DNA of 39,997 nt from Pseudodesulfovibrio sp. (GTDB taxonomy: Bacteria; Desulfobacterota; Desulfovibrionia; Desulfovibrionales; Desulfovibrionaceae), in assembly GCA_016342345.1 (NCBI GenBank), contig JAEINO010000031.1:1-39997 (forward strand), given 5' to 3'. Positions 1 to 9,377 of this stretch are shown piece after piece. The number at the start of each line of letters is the position of its first letter. The first letter of the stretch is position 1. Made by a program: the position numbers and the translations under genes. The notes under the pieces were generated by a model. The model was not told where the DNA came from. It saw only the letters and a program-made list of their open reading frames with translations, and searched no databases.

Positions 1-287
1 ATTTGTCCGATGACGGGTGCTGTGTTTCAGCCTAGCGTTTGGATGTGAAAGTCTGCCGTTTGGAAATGAACGGCAAAGAAGTGCTAAGTGTTTTAGCGCG
101 TTAGCGCTAGATTATGCGTTCATCAGTTCGGACTTCGTCACGAACTTATGACGCGCGTGAATGCGTTTTACCTCCTTCTGGTTACAGAATTATCCGGTGG
201 ATATGCCCAACCATATGACGCCGCAAAACCTTCGCGCAAGCTCCGGCGGTAGGATATCTTCACCCCCCGCCTTTTTTTCGCGAGCGT

Positions 288-372
288 GACGCAAGCAGCC
301 GCCGGGGCAAGGCCAAGCCCTTCGGGCGCCCGCCGAGCCGGGCGGCCTTGCCCCGACGACTTTGCTTGCGTC
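288..372. repeat. Long imperfect palindrome in GC-rich non-coding DNA
   Basis: Two nested stems are visible. The outer arm GACGCAAGC (288-296) pairs with GCTTGCGTC (364-372). The inner arm CGGGGCAAGGCC (303-314) pairs with GGCCTTGCCCCG (344-355). The inner loop is itself GC-rich. No T-run follows, so it is not a standard terminator. It lies in the 583-base leader before the NTPase gene, where I see no convincing gene; overlapping minus-strand frames at 168-381 are low-complexity readings through this palindrome. It could be an intergenic repeat family or part of a mobile-element transfer region. The structure is certain, the role is unknown. Confidence 0.6.
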
Positions 373-583
373 GTCATTCACGCAGGCGACGGCGAGAGGG
401 ATGGCGGGATCGACTCTGGCTCAAGGGATATGAGCAAAAATTAAGAATTAAAGTAACAGAATCCTTTCCTGTCGGGTCATAAAGGGAAATGGGAGGGGGA
501 ACTCAGGATGAGGACGGAGGGCACAGGCTGGCAGCTTGCGGGAAAGTGAAGTAGGATACGTCAGAAACTACCAGGGAAATTCA

Positions 584-1972
584 ATGAATAAAGCCGTTAA
601 TCTTCACAGGACGTTCAGTACCTTTTCGGAGGCGGATGAATATGATCATGATTCCGTCAGGGATTGGAGTGGATTTCCCGCCGATGGCAAGCCTTGGGAG
701 GAAATGCTTAAGAGCGAGCGGGTCGTTATTCTGGCTGAGGCCGGTGCCGGCAAGACGTATGAGATGCTGACGACGGCCTGCCGGTTAAAGAAAGAAGGTA
801 GGGCTGCCTTTTTTATGGAACTGGCCGAGTTGGCTGAGTCCAGTCCTAGGGAAATATTGTCTCCAGAGGATGAAGCTTTGTTCGCGTCATGGCTGGAGTC
901 GGGTGAGGAAGGTTGGTTTTTCCTCGCTTCGGTAGATGAGTCCAGGTTGGGCGATCCCCGGAACTTCAAGAAAGCGCTCCGTAGGCTGGGTCAATCCATT
1001 CAACCGCACTTGGCGCGAACTCATATCTTCACCTCCAGCCGGGTCAGCGATTGGCAGGCGAATTTTGATCGGGAACAGGTTGCTTCGGTGTTGCCGATGC
1101 CTGTCCACCAGACTGGTACTGGGGATGAAGCTTCGGATCAAAAACCGAGAGGGGATGAGGGGAAGCCTGCGGACGCCATTCTTGTGGTCAAACTCGATGA
1201 ACTCTCCAGGGTACAAATGCGGCAATTTGCCGAAGCCCAAGGGGATATCGACGTATCCGCATTCATGGCATCACTGGAGCAGGCGGACGCAGCCAAGTAT
1301 GCGGAACGCCCATTGGACCTGACGGAAATTATCGAATATTGGCGTGAGCACGGACGGGTCGGAAGCCATGCTGAGATGATCGCATTCGATATAAAAACCA
1401 AGCTCGATGAAACCAAAGTCGATAGGCGTCTGGAGCAGCCGCTGTCTGCTGGGAAGGCTCTTGAGGGCGCGGTTGTTTTGGCAGCCGGGTTGACCTTTGC
1501 CAAGGTCAGCTCGATCCTTTTGCCTGACTCTGCTCCCGCGCCGGAACGCCAACATAATGCCTTTCGCCCTGAAGACATCCTTGTGGACTGGGACGCGGGA
1601 CAAATCCAGGCCTTGCTGACAAGGCCTATATTCGATGACGCGATATATGGGCGTGTGCGGTTCCGCCATCGATCCGTGCGTGAATACCTGTCGGCACGGT
1701 GGTTGTGGAACCTTCTCCAGAATGGGAGAAATCGGCGCTCCGTTGAAAGGCTCCTGTTCACCACTAGGTATGGGCTTGAATTGGCCGTTCCCTATATGCA
1801 GCCGGTGGCGGCTTGGCTCGCCCTCTGGGACGAACGGGTCGGGAAACGGTTGTTGGCCGTTGCGCCGGAAGTACTGATCAACTACGGGGACCCCTCCCAG
1901 TTGCCGGTGTCATTTCGTGAGGCCATGCTTCGCAGGATAATCACCATGTACGACGAGGAGCGCACCGGATAA
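584..1972 (+). CDS. NACHT/STAND-like P-loop NTPase, probably C-terminally truncated
   Basis: 462 residues from the ATG at 584, which has AGGG eight bases upstream; a TTG at 536 would add 16 residues. Walker A is EAGAGKT at residues 52-58, a Walker B-like FFLASVDE lies at 112-119, and a sensor-like SSR sits at 151-153. A later FRHRSVREYLSARW segment resembles the helical region that follows the NTPase core in large prokaryotic NACHT/STAND proteins. Such proteins usually run well beyond 800 residues, with a long C-terminal sensor or repeat region. Here the frame stops soon after the NTPase-associated part and no continuation follows in any frame. It is therefore probably a 5' remnant, or a short adaptor form. 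Many relatives are anti-phage proteins, but a defence role here is only inference. Confidence 0.6.
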   Translation: MNKAVNLHRTFSTFSEADEYDHDSVRDWSGFPADGKPWEEMLKSERVVILAEAGAGKTYEMLTTACRLKKEGRAAFFMELAELAESSPREILSPEDEALFASWLESGEEGWFFLASVDESRLGDPRNFKKALRRLGQSIQPHLARTHIFTSSRVSDWQANFDREQVASVLPMPVHQTGTGDEASDQKPRGDEGKPADAILVVKLDELSRVQMRQFAEAQGDIDVSAFMASLEQADAAKYAERPLDLTEIIEYWREHGRVGSHAEMIAFDIKTKLDETKVDRRLEQPLSAGKALEGAVVLAAGLTFAKVSSILLPDSAPAPERQHNAFRPEDILVDWDAGQIQALLTRPIFDDAIYGRVRFRHRSVREYLSARWLWNLLQNGRNRRSVERLLFTTRYGLELAVPYMQPVAAWLALWDERVGKRLLAVAPEVLINYGDPSQLPVSFREAMLRRIITMYDEERTG

Positions 1973-2065
1973 TGCGTCAAGCGCGACCTTGGCTTTGAAC
2001 TCTGCTGAAAAACGTCTTCTCTTGGACATTGTTGGAAGTCCTCCTCGTCGTTGGACTCCACCTTA

Positions 2066-2293
2066 ATGACCTGTCTAGAAAACCGCTACCACCTCTCAGA
2101 TAGCAGCTTCTTGAAAGACTCTCCTTTATCGTCTTCGAATTCATATGTAATTGTGACTGTGCGTCTTTTAGACTCCCAGACCGCCATTGCAATTGTAGCC
2201 AAAATCCCTATGATCGCTGTGGCAATTCCGACCGTCCTGTTATTGTTTAATAAAACAATTGACAGGAAAAGGAAAATGCCAGAAGAGGGCTGA
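2066..2293 (+). CDS. Possible small membrane protein (75 aa), unrecognised
   Basis: A short frame starts at ATG 2066 (a TTG at 2051 is an alternative). It has one hydrophobic stretch around residues 38-61 followed by a basic tail (KTIDRKRK). I see no clear Shine-Dalgarno sequence and recognise no family. It lies in the gap between the truncated NTPase and the convergent glycan cluster. It could be a real single-span protein, the tail of a decayed membrane gene, or chance. The remaining sequence to 2453 holds nothing I can identify. Confidence 0.2.
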   Translation: MTCLENRYHLSDSSFLKDSPLSSSNSYVIVTVRLLDSQTAIAIVAKIPMIAVAIPTVLLLFNKTIDRKRKMPEEG

Positions 2294-2453
2294 TCCGTGT
2301 TAGTGATTTAAGTATGTTAAGCGGTTAACTCGTTTATGAGACGTACCACACGCATGAGGTTCAAGGCGCTTTGTGGTCAGCGTTGTGTCTGAAATCTTCA
2401 AAGTGGTCCTTGTAAAGGGCGGTTTTTGTTAGCTATGTCTACCCCGTAGATTG

Positions 2454-4640
2454 TTACGAAAGAAGCAGGGAATCCCAGAGGTTCGAGTATATGGTTTGTA
2501 GCAGTATAATATCTTCCGGCTTCATATTGCCATGATCAAGCAACACATCCCTGAGGATTTCCTGAACTTTGGGCACGGGTGTGCATATCAGTGCTTTTTC
2601 CGCGTTGGTGGTACTTATGGCAGCGGGGTGAACAACAGGGATATCAAGATTTAGGCTGCTGGCAGTTTTGTAACTGTCACCGATGGCCGCAACGGACATC
2701 TTTTTATTCATGAATCCTTTGTAAATGGCCAGACCAAATTCTCCAGCGGGCAAAATGGACCACTGGGTCTTCTTGCCATATTTGGTCGCCAAATGGTCGG
2801 CAATAGTTTCTCCGAAAAATTCTATGTCCTCTTTGCATGTGAAGTCAAAGATAGCCCCTTCCTCTTCGACGGCATGTTTGAGCCACTGTTTGCCTTTTTG
2901 GAGTGTTATATTCAGGATGTTATCGGCTGGTATACCCCGCTCAACAAGATACTTTTTAACCTTTTGTGGTTGATGTAATCCCCCGAGAAATAGCATGTCA
3001 TCGGGTGTAACATCTATCAAATCGATTTTTGGGATAGATGCGTTCAGTTCGGTTCCCTTGCCTACAATGCGCATATTATCCGGGGCGACCCCCAATTCGG
3101 TCGCGACGAATAATAACGCCTTCATATAGTTCACTCCCCCCATAACCGCCACTCTTTTTCCTGTAAGCATTGCCTGACGAATTTTTGGGAATATTTCCTC
3201 TTCCTTGAGGAAACAAAGGTAAATATTGACCATATTCATTGTCACGCAATGCTTGCAAACATGCGCCTTGACACTGCCCCGCACAACTTGAATCGGGGCA
3301 CCACAATTGTGGCAATTTGTCGTACCGTTTTTTAAGTCGTATCCCTTGGACTGCAAAGGAATAGCCACGTGGGTTTCAAGGTCAAAACGACATTTATGAT
3401 AGGCTTCCCACCAATCTTTCATGGGATAATCGGTCACATTAGGATATAGAGGCCCAAAATAAGTTGTTTCCCAGTTTTCGTTGAAGATGGAATTGCAATA
3501 TGCTTTTTCATCCTTGATGAGACCTTCTTTGATGGCTTTGTCATATACTTGCGTTCCAGGGTAGATACATAAAGGAGAAATGCTCGGTGCAATAACGCCC
3601 TTGCGATTAACATAATCAATGGTTTTGATGAGCGCTTCGGGGGAATCTCCCATGTTTCCGCTCATAAGGCCGGCGATGATGTCGATGCCACACTCCTGCG
3701 CACTTGAAATAAAGTTGTCGATCTGTTCTTCGCTTGTGTTTTTGCCCATTCCTTTCAGTGCATCGTCGTCAAATGACTCAAGTCCGATGAAGACATATCG
3801 CGCATTGGCTTCTGCCATCATGGGCAGCAATTTTGTGTCAAAGTCTACCCGCATGCTGCATACCCAGGGCAACCCGATTCCGGTAGCCTTGTACCCTTCG
3901 CAAAACGCTTTGACGTCGTCGTAGCGACTGTAAAAGACCTCAGACCGGAACGCAAAAAAACTGAAATCGTACTTCTCGTATGCTTCCTGCATTTCCTGAA
4001 GCACACTTTCCACAGGGCGGACACGGACGCCACGGATTCCGGGAAGGCAAAATGAACACTTTCCCACGCATCCCATGCCTGTGACGATTGGATAGCTGTT
4101 CGCCCACAGGTTGCGGGGCATATCTGTGGAAATATAGTGTTCCATGTCAATGTCACCCCAGTGAGGAGTGAAATTGTCTAGCGAAGGAATTTTCCTTTTG
4201 GGTGTACTGACAAGGTGGTTGTTTTCATCACGATACATGATGCTTTTTATTTGTGAGAAATCATCTGCTCCTGATTGGATCGCGTTCACGAGTTCCGGCA
4301 TGGTGCCTTCAGCTTCGCCAACAACCACGTAGTCTGCTAGCAGTTGCTCCAGAAGGTGCTTAGGAGAGTAACTAATTCTTCCGCCAAGAATGGTTGTCAA
4401 TTCGGGTGCTATGGACTTAGCGAGATTGAGCACCTCAGATACTTTGTTGAAATCAAGCACAAGTCCGGTGGTAGCAACCCCCCAAAATTTGTCAGAGAGA
4501 AGGCGTTCCTCCAGATCTTCACGCACATGCATGTCGTGAAATTCATAGGCAATTTGGGCTCGGCGAAGCGTTGGGAATACGTACGCAGCGGAAAGAGGAA
4601 AATAGCCGTAGTCAGGGGATACAAAAAGGAGTTTTTTCAT
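2454..4640 (-). CDS. B12-binding-type radical SAM protein with zinc-ribbon and extra C-terminal domain
   Basis: 728 residues, starting MKKLLFVSPDYGY. The N-terminal 150 residues resemble a cobalamin-binding Rossmann domain. The base-off motif DxHxxG is degenerate: DMH is at 36-38 but the glycine is replaced. The radical SAM 4Fe-4S motif is GCVGKCSFC, with C191, C195 and C198 (CX3CX2C). A CxxC...CxxC zinc-ribbon-like set follows (C443, C446, C462, C465). The last 250 residues form a separate Rossmann-like region (VAVMGG near 500), which is not part of ordinary family members. It is the last gene of the minus-strand glycan cluster, 27 bases after the CMP-sugar-synthetase-like gene. It probably modifies a sugar or sugar-lipid; the substrate cannot be read from the sequence. 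Confidence 0.75.
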   Translation of the reverse strand: MKKLLFVSPDYGYFPLSAAYVFPTLRRAQIAYEFHDMHVREDLEERLLSDKFWGVATTGLVLDFNKVSEVLNLAKSIAPELTTILGGRISYSPKHLLEQLLADYVVVGEAEGTMPELVNAIQSGADDFSQIKSIMYRDENNHLVSTPKRKIPSLDNFTPHWGDIDMEHYISTDMPRNLWANSYPIVTGMGCVGKCSFCLPGIRGVRVRPVESVLQEMQEAYEKYDFSFFAFRSEVFYSRYDDVKAFCEGYKATGIGLPWVCSMRVDFDTKLLPMMAEANARYVFIGLESFDDDALKGMGKNTSEEQIDNFISSAQECGIDIIAGLMSGNMGDSPEALIKTIDYVNRKGVIAPSISPLCIYPGTQVYDKAIKEGLIKDEKAYCNSIFNENWETTYFGPLYPNVTDYPMKDWWEAYHKCRFDLETHVAIPLQSKGYDLKNGTTNCHNCGAPIQVVRGSVKAHVCKHCVTMNMVNIYLCFLKEEEIFPKIRQAMLTGKRVAVMGGVNYMKALLFVATELGVAPDNMRIVGKGTELNASIPKIDLIDVTPDDMLFLGGLHQPQKVKKYLVERGIPADNILNITLQKGKQWLKHAVEEEGAIFDFTCKEDIEFFGETIADHLATKYGKKTQWSILPAGEFGLAIYKGFMNKKMSVAAIGDSYKTASSLNLDIPVVHPAAISTTNAEKALICTPVPKVQEILRDVLLDHGNMKPEDIILLQTIYSNLWDSLLLS

Positions 4641-4667
4641 ATTGTTTTTCTGCCTGATAAAAAATTG

Positions 4668-6341
4668 CTAAAAGTCGGCTGTTTTTGTCGCGCTGTACGC
4701 TTCGATTATATTGACAATAGATGTTAGGGGAGTGGCCTCATGCGCATCAATTTGTATATGTGTCGTAAAATGGGCACCCTCATCAGCCTGCGTCCCAAAT
4801 CCGGCGAGAAGCTGGGACTCCACGTAGGTGTCTTCGATTTTTTGACGGAACCCTTGATAATTGTCCATGATCCCAAATACATCTTCACCGTTCATTTCAA
4901 GTATCCACTGAGGTGGGTGATCAGCCTTTCGTAGCGTTGTGCAGAAGGCTTTAGTATCTTTGTCTATCGCCTCCATAATTCGTGTAATGGATTCTGGCTT
5001 GAGGCATCCTCCGTATCCGTTGAGATAGACGATTCCCGTTGGGTTGGAAACATTGTCTTTTATATCTTGCATGGCATGTCGCGTGAGTGCGCCATTGCGT
5101 TTCAATATAGTTTTTCGCTCAATTTGTGGCAATCCAAAAGAGTTCGCAACGAGTCCAGCTATGAGGCTTGTTCCACAAACTATGTATCGACCTGCGATGT
5201 CGTTGTCTGCGAGTGTTTTCAGCAGATTTGTGAATACCGGGACATTGTTTATGGCAAACTCATCTTTGTTGTCAGGGTAGTGAAGGAGGATGACGGGACC
5301 ATTCTCACAACTTGGTAAGCACAAATTTCTTTGTGCAAGATGTGCTTCGCAGCGTTCGATTGTCACAACAGTGTCGACCTTGTTCTGATGAATTTTTCGA
5401 CACAGGGAGAGTTCGTGCGGGGTGTTGATGTCGTATGCGTGTTTTTTGTTCAAGGGATACAGCATGGTCTTAAATTCCACGGGATAGGCTTTGCGGTAAG
5501 TTGTGGAGATATAGTGGCCATTAGGCTTGCGTGAAAAAATTGAAAAAGCTCCGCTGCGTGCATAGAGCTGCCCAGCCTTTCGTTTGGCTACGCGGTTGGC
5601 GTTGCCTTTATTCAGGCGGTAAAACGCATCCCAATTCATCTCAGTGGGCGTGACACTCACCAGCGAAGTGTAGTCCGAAGCGACGAATTGTTCATAGGCT
5701 TTATCCAGTTCGGTGACGGGCCATAGAGGATGTGGTGGGGTAATGATGGCAAGATAGTCAAACCAGTAGCCTTCCATCAATTCCAACCAAGAAGTCGCCA
5801 GTAGCCTCACATCCGAAAGGTCGCTGAAGTCACCAGCCAACTGGGGGGGGCGGGTGTACAAGGTCTCTGCTCCGGCTTCGTGCGCGGCCTGCATGATCTC
5901 TTCGCAATCTGTGTCCACGATGATACGAGTTATGTAACGGCTTTTTTGGAGCTTGGTTACGGCATGCTTGAGAAGAGAGGTTCCGTTCAGCTTGGCGAGA
6001 TTTTTTTTGGGGATGCCCTTAGAGTTGCCCCGTGCCGGGATTAAAGCTGGGACGATTGCGTTTTCGTCGTAATCGTTCGATTGAAAACGGCGGTCCCCCC
6101 AGAAATACAACTGGCGCAGGGTAAGGTGGAGAGAGCTAATGTCGAGAAGCACCTGTTTGTCCAATCCCAAATGCTTCATCGCCAAAAATGCAGCTGATTC
6201 CTTGCCTCGGCAAAACATGGTGTATGCGCAAAGCAGCTCCAGCGGAGTGGCTGCAGGGGCAAAAGCCGTAAGAAACGGGTGTCCATTGCGGGCTGCAACG
6301 CACTCTTCAAGTATTGTTTTCATTTCGATAGAGTTAAGCAT
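4668..6341 (-). CDS. Multidomain NeuA-like acylneuraminate cytidylyltransferase
   Basis: 557 residues from ATG 6341, which has AAGGG upstream; a TTG at 6380 inside the preceding gene is possible but weaker. Residues 1-95 form a short helical region of unknown function. The nucleotidyltransferase signature ALIPARGNSKGIPKKNL spans 99-115 and is close to the canonical CMP-sugar synthetase motif. DINTP near 350 matches the end of that fold. The last 200 residues look like a second, diverged nucleotidyltransferase-like or sugar-handling domain. NeuA-type enzymes activate sialic-, legionaminic- or pseudaminic-type nonulosonates with CTP and are usually about 230 residues, so this is a fusion. An eight-base C tract interrupts the coding strand at 5843-5850. 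No nonulosonate synthase gene is present in the window. Confidence 0.7.
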   Translation of the reverse strand: MLNSIEMKTILEECVAARNGHPFLTAFAPAATPLELLCAYTMFCRGKESAAFLAMKHLGLDKQVLLDISSLHLTLRQLYFWGDRRFQSNDYDENAIVPALIPARGNSKGIPKKNLAKLNGTSLLKHAVTKLQKSRYITRIIVDTDCEEIMQAAHEAGAETLYTRPPQLAGDFSDLSDVRLLATSWLELMEGYWFDYLAIITPPHPLWPVTELDKAYEQFVASDYTSLVSVTPTEMNWDAFYRLNKGNANRVAKRKAGQLYARSGAFSIFSRKPNGHYISTTYRKAYPVEFKTMLYPLNKKHAYDINTPHELSLCRKIHQNKVDTVVTIERCEAHLAQRNLCLPSCENGPVILLHYPDNKDEFAINNVPVFTNLLKTLADNDIAGRYIVCGTSLIAGLVANSFGLPQIERKTILKRNGALTRHAMQDIKDNVSNPTGIVYLNGYGGCLKPESITRIMEAIDKDTKAFCTTLRKADHPPQWILEMNGEDVFGIMDNYQGFRQKIEDTYVESQLLAGFGTQADEGAHFTTHIQIDAHEATPLTSIVNIIEAYSATKTADF

Positions 6342-6358
6342 CTTGGTGGTCAATTCCC

Positions 6359-8524
6359 TTATTGAAGTAGTGATCGACAAACGTTCAGGCTGATTTTCCC
6401 TGCCAGCCTATAGCACGCTGCTGCCCGTTTGTAATTTTTGCAGTCGTAATAGTAATAGTCGCCCTGTTCATTGACAAAAAGGGCTTGAACCTTTTGGCGA
6501 ACATGGACTTGTTTGACCCGAATCTTTGGGTCTAAAGTGGCGGGCATTTTTTTCCGTAGCACCCTGCACGCATTGGCCAGGTATTGACGTTTGGACGCCA
6601 TATGCAGATTCGTGATCTGGCCTTCGCCACTGGTCGTCTTTGAAGGCCTGAGGAAGTGCTCGGCAGTCACTTCCGAAACGTGGTATGGCGTGGTTCTCAT
6701 GGCCAATCTTCGCCACATGTCAAAATCGATGAGCACTTTGAGTTTTTCATCCATGCCACCCACGGCTTCAAATAACGCGCGAGTATGGACCACCGTGATG
6801 CCCGGGATGCAGTTGGTTTCCAGCAGGTCGGCAAAAGTGATCTGTGGGCTTTGAACCGGCAGTCTGGATGTCACCTTGTGGGTATCCCCACATGTCTCTT
6901 TTGTGGTGTTCACGGTGTCCGAATACGTCATGTCGACCCCAGGCAGATTGCATAGCATGAACATGGCCCGTTCCAAATGATGTGGGTACCAGACGTCGTC
7001 ATCGTCGAGGTAGGCGATATACTCCCCGGAGGAGAGTGAAAAAGCAGTGTTCACGGCTTTGCCTTTAAATCCATGTCCATTTGTATGGTGAATGATCCGT
7101 TCATCGTTAAAATTTTCGATGATGTCAGAAACGTCTTCACCTCCGTCGTTGACGACGATCAGTTCCCAGTTCTGATAATCCTGTGCAATAACGGAGCGGA
7201 TGGCATCTCCCAGAGTACGCCTTCGATTGTAGGTCGGCATGAGCACTGACACCTTTCCGCTTGGCATGGAAATGGTTTGTGCCGGTGGCTTTTGTTCTGT
7301 CAGCTTGAGCAAAGCAGATTCAAGGATGTCGAGATCCTCTTGGGACAAGGCCTCATTGAGGGAGGGCAGCGTCAAAGTTGGCGTTTGGATAGAAAGTGTG
7401 TCCGAAAGATCGGGAGGCCAGATGACGAGTTGATATTGTGCAATTCTTTTTTCGCCAACATCACGAAACTGGTCCATGTTAGACAGCCACAAGACCGTGC
7501 GGGAGTATGGTTTGGGGAGATAGTGCTGCGTGTCTGGCATTACGATGGTGACGTCCTGCTCGAGGTCGTCAAGGCCCCAGTCCGGGGTGGCATGAATCTC
7601 TGCTTTGTGCCCCATGCGACTCAGACCACGGGCGAGCGTTTCAGCATTTAAGGCGACGGTAGACAATGTTGCGCGTTTGTCTATGGTGGGTGTCTTGATG
7701 GCAACGGTGAGCGGAGACTGCGCGATTCGTCTCTCAGATTCTATGAAATCGTAATTGAAGTCATCCTGCATGAGCTTATTGTGCCAGCGACGCAGGGTGC
7801 GATGGGTGTTGGGTTGGCAGTAATCCATGCGACCATCGGACTGACTTTCGAAATGAGTTATTACACTGTCGGGGCGGTAGACAGATTTTTTGCCGGACTG
7901 CTCGTAACGCAGGCAGAGGTCCACATCTTCATGGCCGTTGATATATTCTTCATCGAAACCACCTAGATCAAGGAATTCTTTTTTTCTGAAAGCCATGCAG
8001 GCTCCAGTGACGATGCGGAAGGAGCGCCGTTCGCAGACACGCGGGTCATCAAAATCAGCCCCGAGAAAGATATGGTAGGGGATATGCTTGCGATCTATGC
8101 AGACCCCGGCGTGCTGGATGGCGCCGTCCGGGTATAGAAGGCGAGAGCCGACCACGCCGGTTTCAGGATGTGTTGCAAGCTCCTCCAGAAGCGGCGTTAG
8201 CCAGTTTTCATGAACGATAGTATCGTTGTTAAGCAGGATGACAACATTACTCCGGGCTGCCTCAACGCCCTGATTACAAGCTCGTGCGAATCCTTCATTC
8301 CTGTCATTGACCAGCACAGTTACAAGGGAACTTTCGATGTTTTTGACGGTCTCCAGAAATGAAGGCGTTTCGTCTGAGGAAGCATTGTCTACGAAGATTA
8401 TTTCATATTTGATGCCTATCGTGCTGGTTCTTATGGAATTCCAGCATGTTCTGGTAAGGCTCGCGCGGTTGTAAAGCGGGATGACGATACTTGCCTGAAT
8501 GGTGTCGCTGCCAGGAATACTCAT
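6359..8524 (-). CDS. Double-headed GT2 family glycosyltransferase
   Basis: 721 residues from ATG 8524, which overlaps the stop of the methyltransferase gene as ATGA. There are two GT-A domains. The first opens with SIVIPLYNR and has VDNASSD and LLNNDT. The second begins near residue 415 with VSVLMPTYNR and has VNDGGED and a YLDDDD acidic cluster. A middle segment of about 130 residues shows no motif I recognise. Two catalytic heads in one chain suggest that it adds two sugars in turn, as in some O-antigen, capsule and flagellin-glycan systems. The acceptor is unknown. Its neighbours point to a surface glycan. Confidence 0.85.
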   Translation of the reverse strand: MSIPGSDTIQASIVIPLYNRASLTRTCWNSIRTSTIGIKYEIIFVDNASSDETPSFLETVKNIESSLVTVLVNDRNEGFARACNQGVEAARSNVVILLNNDTIVHENWLTPLLEELATHPETGVVGSRLLYPDGAIQHAGVCIDRKHIPYHIFLGADFDDPRVCERRSFRIVTGACMAFRKKEFLDLGGFDEEYINGHEDVDLCLRYEQSGKKSVYRPDSVITHFESQSDGRMDYCQPNTHRTLRRWHNKLMQDDFNYDFIESERRIAQSPLTVAIKTPTIDKRATLSTVALNAETLARGLSRMGHKAEIHATPDWGLDDLEQDVTIVMPDTQHYLPKPYSRTVLWLSNMDQFRDVGEKRIAQYQLVIWPPDLSDTLSIQTPTLTLPSLNEALSQEDLDILESALLKLTEQKPPAQTISMPSGKVSVLMPTYNRRRTLGDAIRSVIAQDYQNWELIVVNDGGEDVSDIIENFNDERIIHHTNGHGFKGKAVNTAFSLSSGEYIAYLDDDDVWYPHHLERAMFMLCNLPGVDMTYSDTVNTTKETCGDTHKVTSRLPVQSPQITFADLLETNCIPGITVVHTRALFEAVGGMDEKLKVLIDFDMWRRLAMRTTPYHVSEVTAEHFLRPSKTTSGEGQITNLHMASKRQYLANACRVLRKKMPATLDPKIRVKQVHVRQKVQALFVNEQGDYYYYDCKNYKRAAACYRLAGKISLNVCRSLLQ

Positions 8525-9375
8525 GACTTGAACGCCTCCCATACGATTTCATCACTGTGGAGTCCGTATGTCTTAATTTCATCTGGGGTAATGATGTCAT
8601 GGCAGATATGTGTGCGAACCGTAAATCCGGATTGTTCCAAACGATCCTTAAAGTCGGTCCCATACTGACGAACATGGTCCTCCTGCCCGAAGAGTTTGAG
8701 GAGATCTTGCGGGGGCGCCTTCTCTGGGGCTTCCTCCGTTACGGCCAGAGAGAGGTCTATGGGAATCTGCAGGAGCGCGGAGCCTTGCGGTTTCAGTATT
8801 CGATATATTTCACGCATGGCACGAAGGTCGTCCTTTATATGTTCGAGCACATGGTTGGCCATGAAAATGTCGATGGAGTCGGTTCCAAATGGCATTTCGC
8901 ATAAGTCGCCACGGATGTCTGCGTCGGTAAAGAGGTCCATGGTGTAGTATCGGTCTTCGAAGAGTTGCCGGAGAATTGTGCTCAGGCTTTGCTCGGGGGC
9001 AACATGGATCATGGAAGCCTCCTTTGTATTAAGATGCAATAAGCGCTTGAGGATGAGACAAAGGGAGCGGTGTCGTTCCAATGATTCACAGGCAGGGCAG
9101 CAAGCATTAGGTCGAAATGACGGTCCGCCGGGAAGAAAGAACGGAAAGGAGTTGTTACAACACGGGCAGGATTTGAAGCCGGTGGGGGTGGCCGCTGGTT
9201 TCATTTTAAGAAAACTGTCCCGCAGCAGCAAGCGCGCTTTGTAGTCATCGGGCACATCGATGATGCGGCGGGATAAAATTTCACGAGCCTGTGTTATCTG
9301 CCCTTTATCCATGAGGACGGCAATGGCCTCAATCGAAAATTGCTGCGAGATTTCTGTGATAGTTTTTGGGGACAT
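8521..9375 (-). CDS. SAM-dependent methyltransferase with N-terminal zinc-ribbon-like region
   Basis: 284 residues. A helical N-terminus (1-55) is followed by a cysteine-rich stretch with paired CxxC motifs (SCPCCN and CCPACE, about 68-95), likely a zinc site. The C-terminal part is a Methyltransf_11-type domain with MDLF for the SAM-binding strand and the characteristic NHVLEHIKDDLRAMREIYRILKP-like segment. Class I methyltransferases of this sort in glycan clusters often O- or N-methylate a sugar. It begins two bases before the end of the GT8 gene spacing and overlaps the next gene by ATGA, so it is translationally coupled in the operon. The substrate is unknown. Confidence 0.75.
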   Translation of the reverse strand: MSPKTITEISQQFSIEAIAVLMDKGQITQAREILSRRIIDVPDDYKARLLLRDSFLKMKPAATPTGFKSCPCCNNSFPFFLPGGPSFRPNACCPACESLERHRSLCLILKRLLHLNTKEASMIHVAPEQSLSTILRQLFEDRYYTMDLFTDADIRGDLCEMPFGTDSIDIFMANHVLEHIKDDLRAMREIYRILKPQGSALLQIPIDLSLAVTEEAPEKAPPQDLLKLFGQEDHVRQYGTDFKDRLEQSGFTVRTHICHDIITPDEIKTYGLHSDEIVWEAFKS

Positions 9376-9377
9376 AC

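Noticed and set aside
168-381. Two overlapping minus-strand frames (69 and 63 aa)
   Set aside because: They run through the GC palindrome, are low-complexity and Arg/Ala-rich, and have no clear ribosome-binding site.
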